Shown: piece by piece, positions 1 to 11,100 of the stretch | How the letters are laid out: the number at the start of each line of letters is the position of its first letter | Numbering within the stretch: position 1 is the first letter of the stretch | DNA from: Zygnema cylindricum | Lineage: Eukaryota; Streptophyta; Zygnematophyceae; Zygnematales; Zygnemataceae | Length of the DNA stretch: 38,531 bases | Reading direction: 5' to 3' | Assembly (NCBI GenBank): GCA_037447655.1 | Contig: JBBHKE010001425.1 | Location: 15,481-54,011, forward strand | Program-made: the position numbers and the translations under genes | Notes under the pieces: model-generated | Told to the model about the DNA's origin: nothing | Databases searched by the model: none | Seen by the model: only the letters and a program-made list of their open reading frames with translations

Positions 1-698
1 TCTAACTTCAAAACCATAACCACTCCCATAACCCTAAGACGACGTCAGCGGACTTCAGCGGACTTCAAGGACTTCATGTTTTTAACAGTAAATACAAAAT
101 ACAAAAATTTCAAGTTACAAAGGATCCCTTGTTTTACGGACAAGGTACGTATCGTTCAAAAATAAATCTAATATGAAACCGGAAGTCACCGCTTATACGT
201 TTTGGTTGTCCCTAGCCACAAGTATTTTTTACCTATAAAAGTCTGCTTCTTATGATAGTTGTTCTTTAACAACTGCTACAAAAAAACAACATATATTTGG
301 ACGTATCAAAGAAAATCCGACCTAATCACGTAAGGACATTCCAGAGATTTTTAAATTAAACCAGGAATGCACTAATCCAGCCTAAAAGAAACTATGCAGG
401 TTTATATACAACAAAAAAACATCGTCAACAATTTCTTGTTGATAGTATTCTTCGTCTGAAAATATCCATTTTTTATGAACACCGATCCCTGTTGGTTTTG
501 CATATTCGCCACTGAAGGCCAAAGTATAATCTAAATAAAAACTTGCTATGCATGGAACAGGCATTTTGTTCCCTAGGAAACATTGAACTTTAAAAACATA
601 AAACATAAATGACAATTTTTGTACTTCAGGAACTTCAGGCGACTTCAGGCGACTGCAGCAGAATCCCAATACCCTCACCAATACCAAAACTTCAATCT
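1..698. repeat. Perfect 337-bp mirror repeat (reversed, not complemented) with 24-base spacer
   Basis: Reading the same strand, base i equals base 699-i for every i from 1 to 337; I checked this block by block. The right arm is 362-698 and the unpaired spacer is 338-361. This is reversal without complementing, so it is neither an ordinary inverted repeat nor a hairpin. The left arm reaches the window edge and may continue upstream. No known copying or recombination step reverses a strand without complementing it, so a data-handling or assembly artefact is the first thing to consider. The right arm lies inside an open minus-strand frame (382-735) of the neighbouring gene, which suggests it is the genuine arm. 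Confidence 0.97.
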
Positions 699-2835
699 GC
701 CTTTCATTATTAAAAAAAAAAAGCCGAAAATACAATTTTGTTGACTCGAAAAACAGTCAAAGTCATTTATTTTTTCATTTTGAAAGAATTCATATGGCCT
801 GCCAGGACTACAGACTCCAGTAGTCTTGATATACCCATTGGTATATATTAAAACTTAAATTACCCCGAGGTTTTCGCTTGAAATCCAATTTGAATCCCGC
901 CTCAAAACATCGACCCACCACTCATCAGACGTCGCCTCCCATCCCTTATAAAATCTGTTTTATCCACTTCCTTTCCCAAGAACCTGCCAAACATAATATC
1001 AAGGACATAAAAAAAAAAAAAACCTTCAATGTCGCATACCTCTAGTCCTTACTTTAAAATGGAATACAATTTGTACTGCAATTCAATCTCAATCATAATT
1101 CAATCATAAAAGCAGTATATATTCCACACCAAATTGAACAGAAAGTTCTAACTTGACTGAAACAGCCATGACCTCACCTTCATCACCTTTGACTCCGCCC
1201 TGGCCACTCTTTTCCTCTCCATTTCTAATTTGTTTATAAGGAATATCACATGTTCATATTGAGACTGTAGACCAGAACGATCCGACTGCGTCCACCTCCA
1301 TAAAAAACTGGAAATGAGACCAAACACAGAAGACAGCTTTCCTTATCAAACTCCATACAGAAAATCGCCTTCAACAATATTAATTGCTCAAAGAACAGCA
1401 TTGTAGGCAAGCGAATTTATATATGGCTTTTCATTTGATTGCAAGGGCGGAGTGTCAATTGCCAAAGTCCAATGGGACAAGAGAAAGATTTCATGAACTT
1501 CCTTGATTTTGAAGATTAAAAAAGAAAATTACATACTTCAAAATGCATACTTGTGATTAGCCCCAGTCACTAAACTTCTGCTCAAGATGATCACAAAATT
1601 GCAAACCTGCAAAACATCAACAGAGATCCATCATTTACTGTACTCAATAAAGGTGAGGATGAGATTTTGTTATCCGTGAAGGAGCAATAATAAGTTTCAT
1701 GAGACACATACGTGTTCCAAACTTTCAGGAAATAGGTCGACCACTTTCGCACTAAGTTCTTTTAAATCTCCGCTGTTGAGACACCCTTCATGCGTATCAC
1801 AATCCACCTGAAACAATGAACATGAACTGAAATCAGATAATAACGAGCTTGCAAGTAAGATATAAAAGCAATTCAAACAGCAAATACTTCAGTAAACCAA
1901 TCATTATATCCTCTGGATGTCAGCAAATGCTGCAAGCATTTACTTCGATTCAGCATATGTCAGACCAAACCATGAAGTACCAGAAACCAGAAGCCGTAGA
2001 AAGCATTTCAGGGGGGGGTGGGGGAGGGGGATTTCCACTATATGGCTAGGCTTATTACCTCACCCAGATTACTTAAAAAAACAAAATACTTTGGCTCAAG
2101 AAGAGCTACGATTGTGCATCTAGCTGATGTATTGTGGTCGAGAGTGATTTCTCATGGCAACACAAATTCAAGGGCCACACTAAAATTGGTGATGGACAGC
2201 GTACTAAGCTTCAGCAGAAAAAAAATGTATCAATGATCTTCCATTCATCACTTTCTTCGCATATTAGGCAGAATTCTGTAGATTTTCTGCATCAAAAATA
2301 ATATCAAGGCAGGTTCTTTCGTAGAATTTATGTCTCCAGCCTGAAAGTGCATTGGAAAATGTTCTTAAAAGGAAAACTTTCCTTGCATTGTCATAACAGA
2401 ATTTGCTGAAGTAAATATTCCTAATCATATATGCAATCACCAGCTGGAAGAATCTCATGTTTGTAAGTTGCTTTCTTTCTTGAATTTAGAAACAGCAAAA
2501 ACATGGCACAAACGGTAACAATTCATAGAAAAACTTTTTTTTGCTGTTCTTATACCCACTAACAGCGGAAGAGGCAGAATCACAAAACTTCCAATCTTCT
2601 AGTTTGCGCAGAGGTTATAAATGAGTTTCTCAAAATATCACTCCCGCATTCACACAGAGAAATTGAAACGTTTTCCATTAGACTTCCAAAAAACACTTAC
2701 CTTAATATCTCCCCCTTTTTGCAACAGCATTCTACTTGATTTGGCCTCCACGTGGCACTGCAAAAAAGCAGCAATTACTAAAAGACATTCAAAACAAATG
2801 CTGACTCCAGGACAGAGAATCCGATGCTTAATCAT
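382..2835 (-). CDS. GT61-gene paralogue, 5' part only (secreted/Golgi-type N-terminus)
   Basis: Exon 1 (2701-2835) starts at ATG 2835. It encodes a hydrophobic signal-peptide-like stretch (residues about 8-30) and ends at a GTAAGT donor. Exon 2 (1712-1807) has a CAG acceptor and a GTATGT donor and includes KELSAKVVDLFPESLEH. An exon near 864-954 encodes GWEATSDEWWVDVLRRD. Both match exons of the gene at 8176-15333 (RVVDLFPGNVSQ and GWEANSDEWWVDFIKRD) in the same order, so the two are paralogues. An exon around 1555-1606 and a long open frame at 382-735 are less certain, and I could not make every phase agree, so a pseudogene is possible. The catalytic part would lie beyond the left edge. Function is inferred only from the paralogue. 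The gene is divergent from the BCS1-like gene. Confidence 0.5.
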
Positions 2836-3328
2836 AGCTCGTTTCTGTGTTTTTCAGTCGCATTCATGCATTTGAAGAGGATAGGAGATAGAGTATACAG
2901 GTCATAGGGGAGAAGTAATCAGCTTCAAACCCTCCAAGAAAGTAGGGGAAGCTTGGATTACCGTATTGATTTTAATGTACTGTATAGTACACACTATTCA
3001 GGAACTTCACCGTAAAAAATAACTGTCAAAACTAGCCCCATGTCATCTCACGGCCGTACGGTACGGTACGGTACTGTACTGTACTGTACTGTACTGTAGT
3101 TACATTTGCTTTCTGCTGTCAAGTACAGTACAGTAGTACCACCAACTACAGTAGCTGGACCTTTAGGGTGTTCATTAAAGTGTGTAACTGCTCACAGGCG
3201 AAAGTCATGAAAGATAGAAGTCACTTCTTCTGTTTTTCAAATGGCGAAAGGCAATAATTTTGAAGCTGTTGTGGAATTTGTGCCTCACACTGATTAAGCG
3301 AGATTCAATCGATATATTTGTTTTTCAA
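2836..3328. promoter_or_regulatory. Shared upstream region of two divergent genes
   Basis: About 490 bases separate the two putative start codons (ATG 2835 on minus, ATG 3329 on plus). The stretch should contain both promoters. I see no convincing TATA box. It contains a GTACG/GTACT microsatellite (3056-3098) and a nearby inverted run of TACAG units (about 3122-3137). Confidence 0.45.
3056..3098. repeat. GTACG/GTACT pentanucleotide microsatellite
   Basis: Three GTACG units run directly into five GTACT units. Each unit contains the self-complementary GTAC, so the array can fold on itself. It lies about 230 bases upstream of the BCS1-like start. Confidence 0.9.
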
Positions 3329-5956
3329 ATGGCACAAACTAATTTATCAAATATAACGGAGATGGCAGCCATGGATTGGTTGTCAAGTGCTCAGTCAGCG
3401 CTGCTGAGTTCTCTGAGAAGACAGTATTTGCAAAATGATTATTTTGCAGGAGGGCTAAGTCTCATGATAATAGGCTTTTTTGTGAACTTGTTTCATGCTC
3501 ATTTTTTTACATTCTTGTCCTTGTTCCATCAAAAAAAGACTGGCCACGTGGTTCATGTGAAGCCAGAGGAAGAGGCTTTCGAATGGCTGGAAGAATGGCT
3601 GAGTAGGCAGGTCAACAAAGACAGTTTGCAGGTCAATTTGCAAACCAAATGGGAAACAGGACCGGAGGACGAGTACTCTAGCACACGAGACCCCGAGACC
3701 CGGCCTCGACTGTTCTTTATTCCTCTCCTTCTGGAAGCACAAACCATCAGTTTCCAAGGCCAGAAGGTATGCGAGTTCTATATTAACATAACTGTTATGT
3801 TTGTCTGACTAAATCCGTGTGTGGTTCTTCATTTTGAATTCACATCCGAGGATTTCCATGTTTATTGGTTTCTGTAACAGTTATTATCAAGTTTTTTTCT
3901 TTTTCGTACTCAAAGCTGCACGCTTTTGAAAACAATCTTGGCCCTCCCTTTCCTTTTTTGTTTTTTCCCCCTTCGAGGTGAATTAATTAATTTTCTGCTT
4001 TGAAGTTAGTGCATTCGGTAGTTTTTTTTTTTGGAAGCATTCCTATCCTGGCTGCCTGGGAACTTCTTCATGTAACTTTAACAGTTCTCGGGATTAATGT
4101 AGTCTCTCCTCTCAACATCAATACTTTAGGTGTGGCAAATGTATTTACACTTCTTTGGAGACTGTTCACTGAATTTGACTGCAGGTAACTTTTCAATTAA
4201 AGCGTAAAGCTGGTCCAGAAAATGCTGGAAAGTCTGACGGGTCAGATTTGGCTTCTCTTCTTTCGTCAGCAGGAGGAAAGGAGCAGTTGGTAATGGAGGG
4301 GCCAAATCGTGAAGTTCTGGAGGCCATTGTCCGCGAAGCCATGGAACTTCATTTCTCTCCAGAGGAGGGGAATCGTAAAACCTGCATTAGAAGGTGGAAT
4401 GGCCATCATGAATACTGGAATTTGTTGGCGACCAAGCTTGCTCGGCCAATCGAGAGGTGTGGAACAAAGAAAAAGACAAATTAGAATAACTCTGCCTTGT
4501 GATTTTTACCACTTTTGCTGTTAGTACATTCACAAATATGTTTAATTGTGGACAGCCTGGAGGCTCATTTTTGTAGATTATTTTGATGGCTGCTGGAAAG
4601 CTTAGTTTAGTCTCGAAACCTATTTTTCATGAGTAGCTATTTGGACCTTGTTCACTCAGAAAAAAATGAAGCCATACGATAAAATCTGACTTGGCCCTAT
4701 GTCTTTCGTTTACTGTGTTGAGTCGAGATTCTCTCGGAGGACCCCTAATTCCAGATCTTCATTTTTTGGCCACAAATGTCATCATTAATTTATTCTTTGG
4801 TTACTTTTTTCAAGGCTGTTTTGTTATTTTTACCCACTCGTTTGTCATAATGTTATGTGCAGCGTTATTCTCGATTTGGATGTTGAAAATCTCATAAGAG
4901 ATGCTCGTACGTTTCTAAACAGTAAAAAATGGTACACTGAGAGAGGTATTCCCCATCGGAGAGGATATCTTTTGTATGGCCCCCCTGGCTGTGGAAAGAC
5001 ATCTCTTATTCAAGTTCTAGCAGGAGAACTTGGATATGATGTGGCCCTCGTTGGTTTATCATCAAAAGAAATGGACGATGACATGGTATTTATTCATTTT
5101 TCTTATCCCTTCCTCTTTCTACTGCCAATCTGTAATTTCTCCTCCTTAATCATGTTTTTGTCTTTGTACTGGGACAAAGGAGCAGTAGTTGTGAAATGTC
5201 GACTACAGCACGCTAGAGAAAAAATTGTATCCTTTTAACGATTTTTTTAATCAACTCTTTTCCTCTATTTTTATGAACCAGTTACATTCTGCCATGTGTC
5301 GAGGCAATCCACACAGCATTGTAGTGTTGGAAGACGTCGATGCAGTATTTTCTCAACGACTGGATGGAGAGGATAAAAACAATGGTCTTTCCTTTTCCGG
5401 ATTACTCAATGCTATAGATGGAATATCTGCACAAGAGGGTCGACTTTTAGTGATGACTACCAATCATCTCGAGCAGTTAGATCCTGCGTTAATTAGACCT
5501 GGCCGGGTGGATGTTCGTCTTTTTCTCGGACTTGCTACTCGTAGCCAATCACAGCGTCTATTTCGGAGGTTTTATCCTCAATCTTCTTTGGAGGAAGCGA
5601 ATAGATTTGCGGAGAAGATTCCAGAAGGAACTGTGAGTCCAGCAACTTTGCAAGGATATTTTCTATTGCATAGGGAGAGTATGGAGGAGGCGGTAAAGCA
5701 TGTAGGCGATTTACTGGGGGAAATTTTGAAAGATGATAGAAGACTGTTGAATAAGGATGATTCCTTGCATTCTCCAGGGGAAGGTAGGGATGGCCAGAGC
5801 AGGTCTGTAGATACAACAGTGGGATATGAAGGTGGGGAAGGGAATGAGCCGTTAATAGAACCAGTGGAAGAAATTGTACCAGAAAACCTATCAAAGAAGT
5901 CAAAAAAGGGATATTTGAGAAAGCGATTAACACGCGCATTGTCGCTAGGTTTTTAG
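3329..5956 (+). CDS. BCS1: BCS1-like mitochondrial AAA ATPase
   Basis: Four exons (3329-3766, 4185-4456, 4863-5085, 5282-5956) join with consistent phases to about 535 residues. Donors are GTATGC, GTGTGG and GTATTT, and all acceptors are CAG. A membrane segment lies at residues 39-60, followed by a BCS1-type middle region, then Walker A GPPGCGKTS (about 276-284), Walker B VVLEDVD (about 325-331), sensor MTTN and arginine finger RPGR (about 383-386). The arrangement of N-terminal membrane anchor, RPIESVIL and WY..RGIPHRRGYLLYGPPG is typical of BCS1, the inner-membrane AAA protein that inserts the Rieske iron-sulfur protein into complex III in yeast and animals. It is longer than yeast BCS1 (456 residues) because of a charged, basic C-terminal tail. 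ATGs at 3260, 3362 and 3371 are alternative starts; 3329 or 3362 suits the membrane segment best. No broken motif is seen. Confidence 0.9.
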
Positions 5957-8175
5957 GCTTGTATAGATGCTGTTTCTTTTTGTTTCTATTTGTCAAGTTT
6001 CCTTTCTATTTGTCAATATTTTTTATCCAATTTCATTTTTTATTTTTTTTATTGTGTTTGGTGGTGCTCCATTGTGGACAATTTTAGGCAATGTTTGCAA
6101 CTTCGTGAGTAAGAACTTGAAAATGTTAAACCGAAATTTGTGAAGGCGAGCTTTTTGGCGCATCTTGAATGAGAATTATTTGTTAGGCTTCCTAGTACTG
6201 TAGATGAAAGAAAAATAACACAATCTTGCAAGCACGTGTAATACAGAGTTGAAAAGCAGTTAATGTCAACGTTAAACTTGCCAGATTTTGTTTGACACTG
6301 GATCCATCCTCGCAAATTCGAGTTCCTTGCTCCCTTTTCGAGGTTTCTTCTGGACTTTTCACCACGGATGTATTTCTTCATGCAGATCCACCAGCAAATG
6401 TGAAATACAATTTGATCAACTTTTCTTTCAAAAAATATGCCTGCTTTTCACATGTTGTTAGGTTAATTTCTTAATTTGTCAAAAGCCGGATTTGGGAATT
6501 CGACCCATGCGCATGAGTGAGGGTCTTCCCATTCATGAAGGTTTTTCTTATCACACGAAGTCCTCTCATACATGAGGTTTTTTTTTATCACACGAAAAAC
6601 TTTTCAAGCGGTTGACAATATTCCGCCCACCATCCTTGATAAGATATCTGTGGGACATGAATTAGTATTCGGCTTTATCATGACAAGTTTCCTTGTTTGT
6701 CACAAATTGGAAAATTGTTGCTTATTTACTCTAACTCGCTGCATCCGAGTTTATTTACCATTTAGAGCTATGTATGTTCTGTGTCTCGAATTGGTGTAAC
6801 AATAATGTGTATTTTTGAGAGCCTTGAAATTGATGAAAACCATAGAAGTTCAACTTAAATGCGTGCCCCCCGGTCCTACTGTATAATTTCACATCGCGCT
6901 TTCGTAATAAAAACTCATTGATCTATTCAAAAATAACAGCCACTCTCAGCTTTAATTGTTTGATGATGATGGATGGAGGCTCCATTCCTATGAAACATGC
7001 ACCTTAATTAGAGTTATGTCGTTTAAACTCACAAAATTGATTCATGCAATCGGTTGAGTTCAAGCATCTCATAAAATTTGCTATTTATAATAAGAAAAAA
7101 AAAAAAAGTATGCTCTTCAACATTGTTCGCCTCTTATCGCGTTCATACCCATACTAGGTGACCAAAGCATCCCCAAATTATGAAAGACTTATGGAGATTT
7201 TGATTCAATGTGTATCAATGAATGGTAAAAAAAAGTCAACGGATACAAGAAGCTAACAACCACAGCTACTATGTTAACTTTTATAATACTTAAAAATACT
7301 CGGAAGTAGAGTTGAAAGGCTTGCGGTTTTGTGATCTACAACAATAAGGGTACTGACTTAGTGATTTGAGTTTGCTTAAGTATAACGTTAGAGACGTCCG
7401 GTCACTCTAGTTACTGTGCTGTGATTCTGCGGTCTTGAACATTAATTGGAAACGATTCTCATTTCACAAAACTTTTTCTCACAGATTTCTAAAATTGAGA
7501 AAATGTTGTTGTTCATGACGCTCTTCTAAATAAATAATGATATTATTTCTATGTCTGCATTTGAAGGTATCGTCTTCATCTAAACACTAGACAATGAAAG
7601 CAAATGTCCATCTGTTTGAACTTTTTCAATATAAAATAAAACTACAAACAATTATGCCACAATGATTAGTAGAATTAAATGACAACAAGCGCTTGCTCTA
7701 AAAGCCATGAAAAAATGCCATACAAATAATCAAACACGATTTCTCATGGACAAAAACACCGGCAAAAAAAAAGTGGTTCGCGGATCTAACAAAAAAAATA
7801 AAAAATGGATGGAAGTATTTTACAATTGATGGTTTCAGATATTCTAAAGCAAAAGATACTAAAAACATAACCAGTTTCTAGTATTGGTTCACAAAAACAA
7901 TGTATCTACATGTGTTTATCTTACGACAAACATTTCCTACTCATTTCTAAAAGATGGAACTACCTACAATAGATATTTGCAGTAAAGAAAAGTATAAAAT
8001 ATTATAGGGCTACTTTCACTACTTAGTGCACAAACCTATCGCAAGTGAAATATCTCTCCGGAACCGTAGGGAAAAAAAAAAGGAGAAATCGGGAAAAGCA
8101 CTGAAGGATGTACGAGTTCATGGCGATGTCCATCCCATTGTACGAATATGCCGCCGGATAGTCACTTAGTGGTCG
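5957..8175. other. Intergenic stretch, no gene recognised
   Basis: About 2.2 kb between convergent gene ends (BCS1-like on plus, GT61-like on minus). It is AT-rich with short A and T runs. Only small open frames without recognisable motifs or splice context are present. It presumably holds both 3' untranslated regions. Confidence 0.6.
6534..6597. repeat. Short imperfect direct repeat
   Basis: Two adjacent copies of a roughly 26-base unit of the form catga-ggttttt..tatcacacgaa occur at about 6534-6560 and 6571-6597. No function is evident. Confidence 0.6.
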
Positions 8176-11100
8176 TTATAGCGTGGCGATATCGGCCGCT
8201 CGCTGATCGGCGATCCACTTTCTCACGCGCGGCTCGATCTCGCGCAGTTTGGTCTCCAGCTCGCGCAGGTTGACGCGCGTGTTCGAGTGGTTCTTTATGC
8301 AGTGGTAGCACGAATGGTCGGCCAGACACTCGCCCGCACTCCACGCCATCCATTCGCTGCAAGCCGCCGCCCAATCTACACCGTTAAAACAGCAGTACGG
8401 AATGTAGCTGAACAACCAACAAACCCCGATAGAGAGTACGCACAAGGACGGTCGAAAATCCGAGATTGCCGTACACAAAGCACTGAAAGCACCATAGGAT
8501 ACGGCAAACGCACACAGCGCGCGAACTTACACTTTGCGTACGGTAATCCCTGAGGGTGGCTGAAAAAGTACACCTGAAAAGGTACACACGGCTTTACCGT
8601 ACCTTTGGAAACAGTCTTTGCTGAAGGAGGTGTTCTCAAAATGTCGGTTTTGCCACTGCTGCCACTGAACTCCGAACCGCGTGCCGATGCTCTCGTAGAA
8701 CTGGTACGTCATCTTCCAGGGCAGGAGCTCCAGGGCGATGCTGCCAGCTGGAGGGCAGAGGAGACGGAGGAAGTCAGAGAGCCCGTGAGTACAGGATCAA
8801 AATGATGGCTTTGTATTTGATGTTTATTAACTTAGGTTTGATTTTTTTCAGAGAGGTTTGTCAGCTATCCATCGCCTGTAATCCGTAACCTGTAAGAATC
8901 TTCAGTGACTTATTTTAATTTTTGAACCACAATATTCTCTTTAGATGTAAAAATAAGGTCTTTGTATCGCTTACAAGGAAGGAATATTTCGTTCGAGAAA
9001 GAGGCTCCGTGCATTCCAAAAGTGAATGCTGTCCGCCTCATCGTGTCGATGACCTGTTGGCATATACAGACAAAATGTGCTTACCTGGACATTTACAGGC
9101 TTCATCCATAGCTCAAACGTTTTAACATATGGTATTTGTCATAGTTTTCTTTCAAAGGACTGACAACGCCGATAAGTAAAAATGGAAAGGTGGAGAAGTA
9201 AAGGGACTAGAGAAACATAAGGGGATTGAGGGGAAATAAAGTGGAAAGGACATTATGGAGAAGCAAAGTGAAGTCAAACACCTTTGATGCATAGAAATAA
9301 AAGAAAAGCTTACCTCAATGAGTGGCTGTTTGTTTCCAAATTCTAGCATCTGAATAGGAATGCCAGTGAATACCGACTCCAACAAATTCAATACGTCGGG
9401 TGCATTTACAATAAGTCGGCTTGAAGATCTCCATAACCATGTTACCTGGATTGAGGCGAAAAATTGAAAGAATCATAATCATTTTCTACTCATTTCTTAC
9501 CTTTGATTAGGGAATGCTTTGCCAAAACAGTATTCGGCAATAAGCAGGTTTTTGAGATAATAAAATGGGCTTGAATTAAATTCTACACCGTCAATCGCTG
9601 TTAGTGTTAAGAAGCAGTCAGTGTAAGGGCTGTCAGTTTTAGTGTTACTAATTCTATTTTCGGTGGGCGAGTGTAAACTGCAAACAGAACGAGTGTTAAG
9701 AAAGGATGTCTTATTAATGCTATTGTGTTGAGATGTTTATTAGCGCTAATAGTGATTCACGGTGTACTGTACAAGTAGGGCTAAAAGAGTGTCACCTCAA
9801 TACCTTGAGTTCAAAATGACTATACACAAAACTTCTTTTTTAAGCCTCAACACAGGTTTTCTCTTGAGATTGGCCGCTTAAAAGACCTTGAAGTTGATTT
9901 TGGTAATCGAGTTTGGGTTAAGGTCTGATCTTCACAAAGACTTGCTCTGTTACTTCCATTCATCATGGACAGAAGATTATTTCCTGTTTACCCTCAAGAA
10001 ACAACATGTTCATGTGAATATACAACTTGCTCCCTTTTAAATACTTCACCTGGTAGTTCGGCTCCAACTTAGGCACTTGAGGTACTCCCATGTAGGCACC
10101 TGAAACCAACTTATAGGCATTTTGCTTAAACCGCTCGCTGTTAGGACCTCTGCAATTCCCAAACATAAAATTTGCTCGGTTGAATAACACATTTTCAACT
10201 TGCAATATCTTCCTTGGTGATATGACTCTCGCTGAACCTTGTCCTCATTCAAGAAATCTCATAGAGTAAGTGGTGGATGAAATGTTCCAACTGTGTTCTA
10301 TTCTAAATAATCCTAAATGCCTTAAAAACTCCTACCAAATAGCAATGTGACTCATGTAAATGTTTATCCACACTGAAGTGGGAAAATCGCTTTTGTGCCA
10401 TGCTGTACTAAAGACAAATCGGCGTCTATGTAAAAGTTGTGGGCAATGCTGTCAGGGATATGATGATATCTAATCACTTAGAATTAGATTGCAACATGTA
10501 TCCCCAACCCTTATCTTGCAACTCAATTATTATGTGATAGCCCAGAAGGCAGGCAGGCAGAGAAAGGGCAGAGGAATTGTTAGGAAGAAAGAAAGTCATT
10601 ATCTTACCCCACAAACTCGTTATTCAAGGGATAAATGACCTCTTTAAAGCAGGCGTGTGCGTTTCCTGGCCGTCTCTGTATTCCACACCCTCAAAATTCT
10701 CAGTTAGATGTGAATTTTTCAGCTGCCCAGGTTAAGTTGGACGTGAACCCTGGATCAGGAGATGTCATATACAGTAGCAGGAAATGTACCTATTTAATTA
10801 GGATTTTTTTTCTGCTTCTGTCCCGTAAGGTGATTTTCTGTTTTTCAAGTCTGGATCGTAAAAATGGTTTGTTTTACTTTTTTGATATTCATAACTCGAT
10901 TTCTTAAATTCGACTTTACGGGTTTACATTATAGATAAAGTGCTGTCCCAGTCGCAGACATGCCCTCATTGCTTCAATGCTTCACATTTCAGGTCTAAAG
11001 CGTGCAGGATTCTGTCCCAAGATATGACATTGGTGTCCTTTTCTGCCTCAACAAACCTCACATATCATATGCCTACGCCACTATGTCATCACTTTGTCGT

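Noticed and set aside
1849-2123. Small plus-strand frames with a poly-Gly run
   Set aside because: They arise from a G run at about 2012-2030 within an intron of the minus-strand gene and have no protein-like context.
2264-2458. Minus-strand frame between exons 1 and 2 of the left gene, possibly an extra exon
   Set aside because: It lacks a clear donor, and exons 1 and 2 already join in phase 0 without it.
8605-8805. Plus-strand open frame with a GTGAGT donor and CAG acceptor nearby
   Set aside because: It lies opposite an exon with GT61 motifs and strong codon bias on the minus strand, so it is an antisense shadow.
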